Of a DNA stretch of 64,000 nucleotides, positions 45,140-54,499 are shown piece by piece. Each line of letters starts with the position of its first letter. The stretch's first letter is position 1. Under the pieces are notes generated by a model, which did not search any database, was not told the DNA's origin, and saw only the letters and a list, made by a program, of their open reading frames with translations. The position numbers were made by a program, and so were the translations under genes. Origin of the DNA: Companilactobacillus alimentarius DSM 20249 (GTDB lineage Bacteria > Bacillota > Bacilli > Lactobacillales > Lactobacillaceae); NCBI RefSeq assembly GCF_002849895.1, contig NZ_CP018867.1:1984001-2048000 (forward strand), read 5' to 3'.

Positions 45140-45865
45140 CTATAACGTTATATCGGCAGTAATTGAGCTAGTTTTATAAGGAAAACGTGATTCTGAAATT
45201 TCAAATGGTTGACCATCAGCTAGATAGCTCAATTGATTGATCACTAAAACAGGCTCGCCAACTTTTTCAGCAATACCAGTTTCAATATCCTCTTGTGACG
45301 CTGCATCTGCACTAACTCTTCGATGTGATCCTTCAATACTTAGATTATCTTTTAAGAGATGACCATAGATAGAGCCCTCAAGAACTTTTTTCGTTAAAGT
45401 CGTAATTGAAGTTGGCATGATTGTATGTTCATAAGCAAAAATCACATCATTGACGTAACGTACACGACGAATTACATAGACCGGTTCAGTCGCAGGAATT
45501 ATCAATTGTTCGGATTCCCTTTTGGTTGGAATTCGTGCTGATAATTCTAATACTTTACTGGTTACTTTTTTACCTTGATTAGTTAGAGTGGCACCTAAAG
45601 GTTTATCAATTGGTGAAACTTCGCCAGATTTGCCGTTTTTATCGTCAGAAATATAATCTTTACGAACGTAAGTACCAGAACCACGTTTAGAATAAACCAT
45701 TCCTTCAACGATCAATAGTTGTAGAGCTTTGTGAACAGTGATACGAGTTGTATTATAGTTTTTTGCAATTTGGTTTTGGTCAGGCATCAATTCTCCAGGT
45801 ACGTATTTACCCGATTTAATGTCGGCACGGATACCATCAGCAACTTCTTTATATTTGTATGCCAT
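45140..45865 (-). CDS. GntR/HutC-family regulator of the beta-glucoside locus
   Basis: A 241-residue repressor with an N-terminal winged HTH (IAKNYNTTRITVHKALQLLI; YSKRGSGTYVRKD) and a UTRA ligand-binding domain (from about 85; typical EPVYVIRRVRYVNDVIFAYE and the ending QPFEISESRFPYK). ATG 45865 follows GGGGGAA. It is divergent from the GH1-EIIC operon, with a perfect 18-bp palindrome between. Sugar phosphates are usual ligands of this BglR/TreR-like group. Confidence 0.9.
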   Translation of the reverse strand: MAYKYKEVADGIRADIKSGKYVPGELMPDQNQIAKNYNTTRITVHKALQLLIVEGMVYSKRGSGTYVRKDYISDDKNGKSGEVSPIDKPLGATLTNQGKKVTSKVLELSARIPTKRESEQLIIPATEPVYVIRRVRYVNDVIFAYEHTIMPTSITTLTKKVLEGSIYGHLLKDNLSIEGSHRRVSADAASQEDIETGIAEKVGEPVLVINQLSYLADGQPFEISESRFPYKTSSITADITL

Positions 45866-45934
45866 AGTATTAATTCCCCCATAAATCATTCAAGTTAAGT
45901 TTATCATTAATAAATAGGTTTTTCCTTATATTTA

Positions 45935-45991
45935 AAAAAGTATATACTTTTTATATGAAAGTGTTTACAAACTTGTTTTTTATTGTATACT
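45935..45991 (+). promoter_or_regulatory. GntR operator, cre-like site and promoter of the GH1-EIIC operon
   Basis: AAAAAGTATATACTTTTT (45935-45952) is a perfect palindrome, the likely GntR site. TGAAAGTGTTTACA (45956-45969) matches cre TGWAANCGNTNWCA at 13 of 14 positions. TTTACA (45964-45969) and TATACT (45986-45991), 16 apart, form the promoter, so the cre overlaps the -35. Induction by sugar plus catabolite repression is inferred. Confidence 0.7.
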
Positions 45992-46029
45992 GTAACCGTA
46001 TTCAAAAATAAATGTGAGGTGGATAAAGC

Positions 46030-47412
46030 ATGACAGATAAATTGCCGAAGAATTTCTTTTGGGGTAATTCAACCTCCAGTATGCAAACCGAAGGTGCTTG
46101 GAATATTGGTGGTAAAGGTAAATCCGTTTATGATATAAGACCAGCTACAAAGGATGCTTCAGATTGGCATGATGCGATTGATGAATATCATTGTTATGAC
46201 GAAGATTTCGACTTGATGGCTAAGCAAGGAATGAATTGCTATAGATTTCAGATTTCTTGGAGTCGAGTAAATCCTTTAGGCGATGGCGAATTCAATGAAG
46301 AGGGTATTGAATTCTATAACAAATTAATTGATGCATTATTAGCTAGAAACATCACGCCGATGATTTGCTTATACCATTTCGACATGCCGCTACATTTGGC
46401 AGAAGAGTATAACGGATTCTTGTCACGTCATGTTGTGGATGCCTTCGTCCGTTATGGTACAGAAATGGTCAAACGTTTTGGTGATCGCGTTAAGTATTGG
46501 GTCACTTTCAATGAACAGAATCTCTATCATATGAGTGAAGCTTTCCGAATTGCTGGTTATTTAAAGGGTGATAAAACAGATGACGAATTGTATCAAATTA
46601 GCCATCACGTTATGTTAGCTCACGCTGGCGTTGCTAATTACGTTCATGAGGAAACTGATTGTAAAATTGGGGGGATGTTGGCTTACAGTGAAGTTTATCC
46701 AGCCTCACCGAATCCAAAAGATATTTTATATGCGCGTCAAATCAATGAGTTCTTGAATCGTGATTTATTAGATGTTTTCGTCTATGGTCGTTATTCCAAT
46801 GAAGTTATGACCTATGTTAAGAATCATCATATTGATATGGATTATCAAGCAGATGATGATAAAACTTTGATTAAGGTAACTTCAGATTTCATTGCCTTCA
46901 GTTATTATCGTAGCGACACTATTAGTGCAGAACAAGTTCCAGAGGGGACCATTCCTAACTACTACTTGGACCAAGGAGTTAAGAAAAATCCATATTTGGA
47001 AATTTCAGAATTTGGTTGGCAAATTGACCCACTAGGCTCTAGAGATATCTTAACGAAAGTCTATAACGAGTATAACGTACCAATGTTTCCTATTGAAAAT
47101 GGTATTGGTGTTCGTGAGGACTTTGATGGCAGTGAAATTCAAGATGATTACCGTATCAAGTATCACCGTGACCATATTCAAGCAATGAAAGATGCCATTT
47201 TTGAAGATGGCGTTGAGGTCTTAGGTTACTTAGGTTGGGGGTTGATCGATATTCCTAGTTCAAGCGGCAATATGGATAAGCGTTACGGAACAGTCTATGT
47301 TAACCGAACAAATCATGATTTAAAGGATATGAAACGGATTCCTAAAAAAAGTTATTGGTGGTTGAAACATGTCATCGAAACTAATGGAGGTGATTTGTCA
47401 GATTTGAAATAG
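46030..47412 (+). CDS. 6-phospho-beta-glucosidase, GH1
   Basis: A 460-residue GH1 enzyme, diverged from the one at 16557. FFWGNSTSSMQTEGAW at the N-terminus is typical of this subgroup. Acid/base Glu162 (TFNEQN) and nucleophile Glu356 (IENGIG). The C-terminal SSSGNMDKRYG keeps the S...KRY phosphate-recognition pattern. It is the first gene of the operon controlled by the divergent GntR protein, and the EIIC follows 35 bp later. GTGAGGTGG precedes the ATG. Confidence 0.92.
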   Translation: MTDKLPKNFFWGNSTSSMQTEGAWNIGGKGKSVYDIRPATKDASDWHDAIDEYHCYDEDFDLMAKQGMNCYRFQISWSRVNPLGDGEFNEEGIEFYNKLIDALLARNITPMICLYHFDMPLHLAEEYNGFLSRHVVDAFVRYGTEMVKRFGDRVKYWVTFNEQNLYHMSEAFRIAGYLKGDKTDDELYQISHHVMLAHAGVANYVHEETDCKIGGMLAYSEVYPASPNPKDILYARQINEFLNRDLLDVFVYGRYSNEVMTYVKNHHIDMDYQADDDKTLIKVTSDFIAFSYYRSDTISAEQVPEGTIPNYYLDQGVKKNPYLEISEFGWQIDPLGSRDILTKVYNEYNVPMFPIENGIGVREDFDGSEIQDDYRIKYHRDHIQAMKDAIFEDGVEVLGYLGWGLIDIPSSSGNMDKRYGTVYVNRTNHDLKDMKRIPKKSYWWLKHVIETNGGDLSDLK

Positions 47413-47447
47413 TTTGAATTGTAAAAACTTTTTTCGGGGGCGAAAGT

Positions 47448-48779
47448 ATGTCATTACAGAATTCAAAAGTAGCTGATAAGTTTGCTACGTTTGCAGCTAA
47501 AATGGGTGCCCAAATTCATCTACGTTCTCTACGTGATGCGTTTGCCACTATCATGCCGCTTTATATCCTAGCTGGATTAGCGGTTTTGTTAAATAACACC
47601 GTCTTTACTTGGATTTTTAAAGGAAAGACTTTGTTGCAGGTTCAATATTGGGGAACATTATTGAGTAATGCGACATTAAATATTTCAGGTATTCTGATTG
47701 CCGCTATGATTGGATATTGTCTAGCTAAAAATAGACGCTTTGATAATCCTATCTCTGCTGCATTAGTATCAATGTCCGCATTGATCACAATGATGCCAAA
47801 TACAGTTAAATTGATTCCAGATGGAGCTAAGAAAGCAGTTGATATTTCTGCTGTTCTACCATATACAAACTTAGGTACAGGAGCAATGTTTGCCGGTGTT
47901 ATCGTTGGTTTGCTTGCTACTGAAGCTTTTGTTAGAATTTCTAGAATTAAAAAATTACAAGTTCACTTAGGTGAAAATGTTCCACCAGCTGTTGGTAAAT
48001 CATTCGATGTTTTGATTCCAACGATCATCGTTTTGTCATGTTCAGCTATTATTTCAGCACTACTTTATAATTTATCAGGAATGAACTTGATCAACCTGAT
48101 CACAACCTTTATTCAGGAACCATTGCGCCATATCGGTACAGGTATCTGGGGAGTTATCATTCTTTACTCACTAGGTAACTTACTATGGTTGTTCGGTATT
48201 CACCAATCAGTTATTTACAGTTCAATCCTAGAACCATTGTTGATTATTAATATTACTCAAAACATTGCCGCATATAATGCTGGTAAAGCTATTCCTAATA
48301 TTATCAACGTTTCCCAAGTTCAAACATACGGTTTAATGGGTGGTTCAGGATCAACACTTTGTTTACTAGTTGCAACATTCTTAGTCGGACATAGCGCCGT
48401 TACAAAGAACGTTTCAAAATTGTCAATTGCTCCTGGTATTTTCAATATCAATGAGCCCGTTATTTTCGGATATCCAATTGTTTATAACGTCGCTTTAGCT
48501 ATTCCATTTGTACTTGTACCAGTTATGGGATTAGTAATCAGTTACGTTACAACAACATTAGGTTGGATGAATCCTTGTGTTATTCAAGTTCCATGGACGA
48601 CACCAATTGGATTCAGTGCATTTCTAGCTACCGCCGGTGATTGGCGTGCAGTTGTCATTCAATTGATCACATTTGTCTTGGGCGTTTTGGTTTATATTCC
48701 ATTCGTCATGATTAATGATAAAGTTCTTAAGAAGGAAAATGATAACGCCGCTGTTGCAGGTGATGTTCAAGAGGCATAG
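47448..48779 (+). CDS. PTS cellobiose/beta-glucoside-type permease EIIC
   Basis: A 443-residue polytopic EIIC of the lactose/cellobiose family with about ten TM helices: HLRSLRDAFATIMPLYILAG near the N-terminus, ENVPPAVGKSFDVLIPTI, LFGIHQSVIYS, and NINEPVIFGYPIVYN. It delivers the phospho-sugar to the upstream GH1 enzyme. EIIA/EIIB must come from other loci. The EIIC relic at 20889 is closer to this protein than to the EIIC at 15119. GGGGGCG lies before the ATG. Confidence 0.92.
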   Translation: MSLQNSKVADKFATFAAKMGAQIHLRSLRDAFATIMPLYILAGLAVLLNNTVFTWIFKGKTLLQVQYWGTLLSNATLNISGILIAAMIGYCLAKNRRFDNPISAALVSMSALITMMPNTVKLIPDGAKKAVDISAVLPYTNLGTGAMFAGVIVGLLATEAFVRISRIKKLQVHLGENVPPAVGKSFDVLIPTIIVLSCSAIISALLYNLSGMNLINLITTFIQEPLRHIGTGIWGVIILYSLGNLLWLFGIHQSVIYSSILEPLLIINITQNIAAYNAGKAIPNIINVSQVQTYGLMGGSGSTLCLLVATFLVGHSAVTKNVSKLSIAPGIFNINEPVIFGYPIVYNVALAIPFVLVPVMGLVISYVTTTLGWMNPCVIQVPWTTPIGFSAFLATAGDWRAVVIQLITFVLGVLVYIPFVMINDKVLKKENDNAAVAGDVQEA

Positions 48780-48785
48780 GTTAGA

Positions 48786-48823
48786 AAAATAATCCTCTCC
48801 ATTAATTTGGAGGGGATTATTTT
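48786..48823 (+). terminator. Rho-independent terminator
   Basis: The arms AAAATAATCCTCTCC and GGAGGGGATTATTTT enclose an 8-base loop after the EIIC gene. Confidence 0.85.
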
Positions 48824-48890
48824 GATTAGGGATTTTTTAGTCAAAGAACGTGTATCATATTAGGTAAAAGATGATTATGGAGGAATTAAT

Positions 48891-50318
48891 ATGACAGACC
48901 GAATTGAATTATCAGCTTGCACTTCCATCATGGTTGGTAAGAAAGCTTCTATGGATGGTGCCACATATATTTCTAGAAATGAGGATCGTCTCAATGCAAT
49001 TTATCCTAAACGTGTGATTGTACAACCTGCAGTTTCAAATCGCCATGAGACTTATGTTTCAGCTTATAACAAGATGACAATGCCTTATCCAGAAAGTGGT
49101 TATCGTTATACGTCGACACCAAGTGTCGATCAAACTACTGGTCCTAATGAAGAAGACGGCTTCAATGAGAAAAATGTTGGAATGAGCGCTACTGAAAGTG
49201 TTTATGCTAATGAAAAAGTTTTGGCTTGCGATCCTTATGTGAAAAATGGTCTAGCTGAGGATTCATTGGCAACGTTGGTTTTGCCATATATTGATTCTGC
49301 CCGCGAGGGTGTGAAGTATTTGGGTAAACTAGTTGCTGAGTATGGATCAACAGAAGGAAATGGTCTTCAATTCAACGATAAAGATGAAGTTTGGTATATG
49401 GAAGTTGTTACCGGACATCAATGGGTTGCGGTTCGTATTCCTGATGATAGTTATGCAGTAGCTGCCAATCAAGTTGCAATCCAAGATATTGATTTTGAAG
49501 ACTCAGACAATTATATGTGGGCTGATGGAATTCAGAATTTTGTTGAAAAAAATAATTTGAATCCTGATTTTGATCGTTGGGATTTCAGACATATTTTTGG
49601 AACAGACACTGAAAAAGATCACCATTACAATACGCCTAGAGTTTGGTTTGCCCAGAGTTTTCTTAATCCCTCCATTGAACAAGATCCAGAATCAGCTGAA
49701 ATTCCTTTCATTAGAAAACCCGAAAGAAAAATTACAGTAGAGGATATTCAATATATTTTGAAGTCACACTATAATGAAACTAAATATGATCCACTGGGCA
49801 GTGGCAATGAACATGACAAAAAGACTTATCGAGCAATTTCATTATCAAGAACAGCCAATTCACATATTTTACAAATGCGAGATTCTGATAAAAATGGAGC
49901 TGCTGGAGTAGAGTGGACTGGCTTTGGTATTCCTAGCTTCTGTCCGCAAGTGCCATTCTTTACTAATGCTAAAGAAATTGACGAGTCATACAGTTATACA
50001 CCTGAGAAGCTGGATTTGAAGAGTGCTTATTGGTTGTACACGACTTTAGCAATGGTAGTAGAAAGCCATTATGCAGAATTTGTGGAACAAAATTTGGATT
50101 ATCAAAAATCGTTGTCACAATGGGCCAGAGAAAAGATTGCTGAAGTAGATAAAAAAGCCGAGTCCATGACGGGATCAGCTTTGACTGACTATTTAACAGA
50201 ACAAAACAAACAGATTGCTAAGCATTATAATGATGCGGCAAGAACACACTTAGCAGACTTAGTGACACAAGGTGCTGAGTTAAGTAAATTAACATTTAAA
50301 ATGGACCCTAATCTTTAA
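48891..50318 (+). CDS. C69-family dipeptidase A (PepD-like)
   Basis: A 475-residue N-terminal-nucleophile hydrolase that cleaves dipeptides of broad specificity in the cytoplasm. Peptidase family C69 enzymes mature by exposing a Cys; here Cys10 in SACTSIMVG is the expected nucleophile after removal of nine residues. Other hallmarks: YISRNEDR, NEKNVGMSATESV, EVVTGHQWVAVRIPDD and RAISLSRTANSHILQMR. No signal peptide. It works downstream of OppABCDF in peptide nutrition. GGAGGAAT precedes the ATG, and a paralogue follows 15 bp later. Confidence 0.92.
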   Translation: MTDRIELSACTSIMVGKKASMDGATYISRNEDRLNAIYPKRVIVQPAVSNRHETYVSAYNKMTMPYPESGYRYTSTPSVDQTTGPNEEDGFNEKNVGMSATESVYANEKVLACDPYVKNGLAEDSLATLVLPYIDSAREGVKYLGKLVAEYGSTEGNGLQFNDKDEVWYMEVVTGHQWVAVRIPDDSYAVAANQVAIQDIDFEDSDNYMWADGIQNFVEKNNLNPDFDRWDFRHIFGTDTEKDHHYNTPRVWFAQSFLNPSIEQDPESAEIPFIRKPERKITVEDIQYILKSHYNETKYDPLGSGNEHDKKTYRAISLSRTANSHILQMRDSDKNGAAGVEWTGFGIPSFCPQVPFFTNAKEIDESYSYTPEKLDLKSAYWLYTTLAMVVESHYAEFVEQNLDYQKSLSQWAREKIAEVDKKAESMTGSALTDYLTEQNKQIAKHYNDAARTHLADLVTQGAELSKLTFKMDPNL

Positions 50319-50333
50319 ATAAGAGGAAAAACA

Positions 50334-51755
50334 ATGAAAAGACATACCCATTCGGCCTGTACTTCAATCATGGTAGGAAGAAAAGCCTCTATTGACGGAT
50401 CGAGTTATATTGCTCGAAATGAGGATAACTTTTTTGCCATCTGGCCAAAGAAATTTTATATTCAAAAAGCAATGATTAACGATGGAAAAGTTTATACTTC
50501 AGCAAATAATAATTTTTCGTTACCCTTACCAAAGAAAGCCTATCGATACAGTACTTCACCTGATGCCAATCCCGTTGAAGGACTGTATGAAGAGGATGGT
50601 ATCAATGAGAAAAACGTCGGGATGAGTGCAACTGAAAGCGTCACGGCTAATGAAAAAGTTTTGGCCTATGATCCTTTAGTTGAGGATGGAATTGCTGAAG
50701 ACTCAATCACAACTGTTGTCTTGCCTTATATTGACTCTGCTCGTGAAGGAGTTGAGCGTTTAGGTGAAATAATTTCCAAATATGGTTCTGCGGAAAGTAA
50801 CGGGATAGAATTCTTTGATGAAAAAGAAATTTGGTATATGGAAGTGGCTACGGGACATCAATGGGTAGCAATTAGAATTCCTGATGACTGTTATGTTGTA
50901 GCTGCCAATCAAATTGGAATTGAAGATATAGACTTTACAGATACCAATAATTATTTATGGTCAGATGGAATTGATGAATTTGTAGAAAAGTATCAGTTGA
51001 ATCCTGATTTTAATCGTTGGGATTTTAGGCATATCTTTGGAACTAATACGAAAAAAGATCGTCATTACAACACGCCGCGTGTTTGGTATGGTCAAAAAAC
51101 TTTGAATCCTAGTATTGAACAGGATCCAGAATCTTCTGAGTTACCATTTTTAAGAAAAGCTGAAAAGAAAATTTCAGTGGAGGATATCCAATCAATTTTG
51201 TCCTCACATTATAATGAAACACAATTTGATCCATTGGGTAGCGGAAGTGAAGAAGATAAGAAGAGATATCGAGCTATTTCACTTTCGAGAACTGAAAATT
51301 CACATATTCTACAATTACGCCATAATAATTCAAAGAATCAGGCAATCGAATGGAAAGCACTGGGAGTTCCTAGCTTTAGCCCATATGTTCCATTCTTTAC
51401 CAATGCGAATACGATTGATGAATCATATGGCTATGCACCTGAGAAATTAGATTTGAAGAGTGCTTACTGGTTGTATGAAACTTTGAATATGGTTGTCGAG
51501 AGTCATTATTCTGATTTTGTGGAGCTCAACCTCGATTATCAAAAAGAACTATCGTCATGGGCTAGAAGACGTATTTTTGAAGTCGATGAGCAAGCTCAAA
51601 AATTATCCGGTTCAAAACTAACTGATTATTTAACAGAACAGAATAGACAAATTGCTGAGCATTTTAATAAAGAAACTAAGGTACATTTAGATGATTTAAT
51701 AACTAAAGGTGCAGAATTATCAAAATTGACTTTTAAGATGGATCCAAATTTGTAG
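50334..51755 (+). CDS. C69-family dipeptidase B (PepD-like)
   Basis: A 473-residue tandem paralogue of the preceding gene with the same motifs: Cys9 in SACTSIMVG, NEKNVGMSATESV, EVATGHQWVAIRIPDD and the identical C-terminal KLTFKMDPNL. High similarity points to a fairly recent duplication followed by diversification, mainly in the region around residues 30-70. AGAGGAA lies before the ATG. The two are one transcription unit ending at the terminator 51771. Confidence 0.92.
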   Translation: MKRHTHSACTSIMVGRKASIDGSSYIARNEDNFFAIWPKKFYIQKAMINDGKVYTSANNNFSLPLPKKAYRYSTSPDANPVEGLYEEDGINEKNVGMSATESVTANEKVLAYDPLVEDGIAEDSITTVVLPYIDSAREGVERLGEIISKYGSAESNGIEFFDEKEIWYMEVATGHQWVAIRIPDDCYVVAANQIGIEDIDFTDTNNYLWSDGIDEFVEKYQLNPDFNRWDFRHIFGTNTKKDRHYNTPRVWYGQKTLNPSIEQDPESSELPFLRKAEKKISVEDIQSILSSHYNETQFDPLGSGSEEDKKRYRAISLSRTENSHILQLRHNNSKNQAIEWKALGVPSFSPYVPFFTNANTIDESYGYAPEKLDLKSAYWLYETLNMVVESHYSDFVELNLDYQKELSSWARRRIFEVDEQAQKLSGSKLTDYLTEQNRQIAEHFNKETKVHLDDLITKGAELSKLTFKMDPNL

Positions 51756-51770
51756 ATAAATTTAGGCATA

Positions 51771-51829
51771 AAATAATAGTACCCTGATAGAATTCCTAAA
51801 CGAGTTTTATCAGGGTATTATTATTTTAT
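51771..51829 (+). terminator. Rho-independent terminator
   Basis: A long stem, arms AAAATAATAGTACCCTGATA and complement, follows the dipeptidase pair; T-rich on both sides. Confidence 0.88.
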
Positions 51830-52022
51830 GCTAATTAAACATAGAAAAGAAATCAGATTTATACTACAAAATTAATCTATTTTTTTGCATAACTTATTAA
51901 TATAACACAATTAAAACGCTTTCTCACTATTTTTTTGCTATATCATGAGCTTTTTTTCCCAAAAGTGACAATTTATGCCCTATAATAGACATTGGGATGT
52001 TTTCGTTTAAGGAATCAAATCA

Positions 52023-52574
52023 ATGAAAGGTAGCGAAGGTATGCAGGTATATAAAAATTCTGAAGAATTGATAGACCAAATCAAAGAGAGTTATCATAAA
52101 TTCATTGATGAATATGAGGGTATAACAGATGATGTTGCCGATGAAAGAATTGAGCAAGTGGATAAAACTCCACGTGAAATGCTCTCATATCAAGTCGGAT
52201 GGATTAATATGATTTTATCATGGGAAAAAGCTGAGGCCGGTGGTGAAAATATCACAACCCCAACTCCCGGATATAAGTGGGATCAAATGCGTCAGTTATA
52301 CCATGATTTCAATATTAAATATGGTTCAAATGGTTTAGGCAATGAAGAAGAGGAATTAAGTAGTACTGTTGATGAATTAATTTCTTGGATAGAAAATATG
52401 ACACATGATGAACTGTTCAAACCAGGTGAGCGTAAGTGGGCTACAACGAAAGCCATGTGGCCAGTCGCAAAGTGGATCAGAATTAACGCTGTGTCACCAT
52501 TCAATAACTATAGTAGACAAGTTAGAAAATGGAAGAACTTTAATTTAAGAGATAAGAAAACTGTTAATTCATAA
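52023..52574 (+). CDS. ClbS/DfsB-like four-helix bundle protein (DUF1706, DinB superfamily)
   Basis: A 183-residue soluble protein. The segments SEELIDQIKESYHKFIDEYE, DKTPREMLSYQVGWINMILS and TPTPGYKWDQMRQLY match the DUF1706/ClbS family; ClbS itself detoxifies the genotoxin colibactin, but most LAB members are uncharacterised. The family His of the metal site is Gln in LSYQVGW, as far as I can align. ATG 52023 follows AAGGA; a second in-frame ATG (52041) is an alternative start. It ends at an IS-end-like terminator. Confidence 0.75.
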   Translation: MKGSEGMQVYKNSEELIDQIKESYHKFIDEYEGITDDVADERIEQVDKTPREMLSYQVGWINMILSWEKAEAGGENITTPTPGYKWDQMRQLYHDFNIKYGSNGLGNEEEELSSTVDELISWIENMTHDELFKPGERKWATTKAMWPVAKWIRINAVSPFNNYSRQVRKWKNFNLRDKKTVNS

Positions 52575-52592
52575 TTGAATTGATAAACAATT

Positions 52593-52645
52593 AAGTGTTT
52601 TGTAATTATTAGATAATTGTCTGATAGTTATAGAACACTTTTTTT
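52593..52645 (+). terminator. Terminator resembling the IS end hairpin
   Basis: AAGTGTTTTGTAATTATTAG pairs with CTGATAGTTATAGAACACTT and is followed by T7. The layout and partial sequence parallel the IS terminus (AAGTGCTTCATAATTGTTAG). It ends the ClbS-like transcript. Similarity is weaker than at 26245. Confidence 0.7.
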
Positions 52646-52654
52646 GATGTAAAC

Positions 52655-52700
52655 AAAAAAGTAGATCCAATAACTTTAAATTATTGAATCTACCGTTTTT
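52655..52700 (-). terminator. Terminator of the SLC13-like permease gene
   Basis: The arms AAAAAGTAGATCCAATAA and complement (one bulge) with an A run on the left that reads as a T run on the minus strand. Confidence 0.82.
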
Positions 52701-52732
52701 AATCTGAAACTAAATATACTTTGTCTCATTCT

Positions 52733-53842
52733 TTACAAACCGAAATCTATTAGGAAATAACCAATTGTTCCAATTATAATTAACATTGTAAAGTTTATAA
52801 TTGTGAAATACATGAGATATTTTCCTGGATTTTTCTTAAAGAAAAATCGATATTGTTTAAATGCCAACAAGTTAGCTAAAGAACCAACGACCGTTCCTAA
52901 TCCACCAATATTCGTACCTAAAAAAATGGCGTGAACATATTTTGAGAATTTGGAAACCAAAATTGTTGTTGGAACATTACTAATGAATTGACTAGTGATT
53001 ATTGAAGTTAAGTAAGTGCTAGTTCTTGTTTGAATAAATTGTTGCAAATTGTTAACAATTGCTGGTTCACGATTGATATTACCAACGGCAATGAAAAAGC
53101 ACATAAAAATAAGTACGATTGAATAGTCAACTGATTGTAAAATATGTGGATTAATAAAAATTACCAATAATAAAGCAGCAATCAATGAGCCCCACATTGG
53201 AATCACAGAAAAAATTCCTAGGAAAATAACAATTGTGACAGCCACAGTTAATGATAAACTAGGTATGTTTAATTCAACAGCAGGTAATTCAGTTAGCTCG
53301 ATTGGATCCTCTGGAAAAAAACGAGTTGCTAGAAAAACCGCCAAAAATGTAACAATCGTTATCGGAGTAGACATAATAAAGAATTGTTTAATACCTAGGT
53401 TAAAGTGTGTCAATAGGAATAAATTGTGGGTATTTCCAAATGGAGTAAACATACTTCCAAGATTAGCAGCCATCGCAATTATAATGACTGGAAAGATTGG
53501 ATTTACCTTAATATGTTTGGAAAGTTGGTAAAACAGTGGAACTAAGGTTAAAATTGTAACATCATTAGTTAAGAACATAGCTCCAAAAAAAGCTAGTGAG
53601 GCTAACATAAATATCATTTGTCGTGTAGTTTTCGCTTTATGCGTCATATACGCGGCGTAATACTTTAGAAAGTCCAAATAGTCATAGATTTGGATTATAA
53701 TCATCATAGATAACAGTGAAGCAAGTGTCTTCCAATTAATGTCCATCAATTGAGGTGGACTAATGAAGATTGAGGTGAGAATCGCCGCTGCCCCAGCGAT
53801 CCAAAGCACCCTATCTGAAAATACACGTTTTAATACAGCCAT
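52733..53842 (-). CDS. SLC13/ArsB-like anion or Na+/anion permease
   Basis: A 369-residue polytopic membrane protein with about ten TM segments. Two inverted hairpin motifs are visible: AANLGSMFTPFGNTHNLFL (about 135-153) and GTNIGGLGTVVGSLANLLA (about 308-326), as in the ion-transporter superfamily (CitMHS, ArsB, SLC13, NhaD). FLTNDVTILTLVP is the typical central segment. It is shorter than most ArsB proteins (about 420-430). Substrate unknown; the arsC gene is far away, so arsenite export should not be assumed. Confidence 0.78.
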   Translation of the reverse strand: MAVLKRVFSDRVLWIAGAAAILTSIFISPPQLMDINWKTLASLLSMMIIIQIYDYLDFLKYYAAYMTHKAKTTRQMIFMLASLAFFGAMFLTNDVTILTLVPLFYQLSKHIKVNPIFPVIIIAMAANLGSMFTPFGNTHNLFLLTHFNLGIKQFFIMSTPITIVTFLAVFLATRFFPEDPIELTELPAVELNIPSLSLTVAVTIVIFLGIFSVIPMWGSLIAALLLVIFINPHILQSVDYSIVLIFMCFFIAVGNINREPAIVNNLQQFIQTRTSTYLTSIITSQFISNVPTTILVSKFSKYVHAIFLGTNIGGLGTVVGSLANLLAFKQYRFFFKKNPGKYLMYFTIINFTMLIIIGTIGYFLIDFGL

Positions 53843-54032
53843 TTACGTTTTCCCCTACAAAAAAGAAGTACCTTATATAGTATAAAGATAAAAGTAACGT
53901 TAAAAAAGATAATTATGCAAAAAATGACGAATTATTTTTGAAAAGTTAATTTCTAAAAGATTTAATTTCATAAAAAGCACAATACATCTTAACCTAAGTA
54001 TACTAAATGTCAATTATGAGGAGTGGTAATAT

Positions 54033-54185
54033 ATGCAAATAATTTTATCAATTTTACTATTTATTGTAGGAATTGCTGTCATGGCAATTTCTTTCAAGGC
54101 AAAAAGGGAACTAATCTATTACTTACTCTTAATTATTGGTTTAATTTTATTTTTCGTAGGTATACATGTAATCTTTCCTAAGTAA
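54033..54185 (+). CDS. Small membrane protein, 50 residues
   Basis: A short ORF with a strong site (GAGGAGTGG) before its ATG. The product has two hydrophobic segments (MQIILSILLFIVGIAVMAIS and LLLIIGLILFFVGIHV) joined by KAKREL, so it is a hairpin membrane protein. No known family. It is followed 63 bp later by another small membrane-protein gene. Confidence 0.6.
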   Translation: MQIILSILLFIVGIAVMAISFKAKRELIYYLLLIIGLILFFVGIHVIFPK

Positions 54186-54248
54186 TTAGTGCCAAGTAGA
54201 TTACGGACTGATATAATTTAGTCGTATCAAATAGGGGAGGTAATTTCC

Positions 54249-54422
54249 ATGATTTTAAGGAAAACATCCCTGTTAGTATTAGTTTCAATTATTTTAAGCG
54301 TGATTGAAATGACCGTGGATCCAGCCTTTATCCTGGGCCGAGTTTCACTGATATTATCAGGAATATTGATGTTTTTATTGTCATTGCTATTTGTGAGACG
54401 TTTGTGGAGATACGCAAACTAA
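54249..54422 (+). CDS. Small membrane protein, 57 residues
   Basis: AGGGGAGG lies 8 bases before the ATG. The protein has two hydrophobic segments (LLVLVSIILSVIEMTV, VSLILSGILMFLLSLLFV) and a basic end (RRLWRYAN). It resembles no family I know. A terminator follows at 54437, so 54033 and 54249 may form a small operon. Confidence 0.58.
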   Translation: MILRKTSLLVLVSIILSVIEMTVDPAFILGRVSLILSGILMFLLSLLFVRRLWRYAN

Positions 54423-54436
54423 AAATAAACTATGAT

Positions 54437-54482
54437 CAAAAAAGGAATCATATCCAATTATTTGGAAATGATTCCTTTTTTG
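54437..54482. terminator. Bidirectional terminator
   Basis: The arms AAAAAAGGAATCATATCCAA and complement, between the small membrane genes and the convergent Dyp gene. Confidence 0.9.
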
Positions 54483-54499
54483 AAGTGTAATTAAATTAA

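Noticed and set aside
52733..53842. ArsB arsenite exporter partner of ArsC
   Set aside because: The ion-transporter fold is shared by many families, the protein is short for ArsB, and it lies 13 kb from arsC in an unrelated context.
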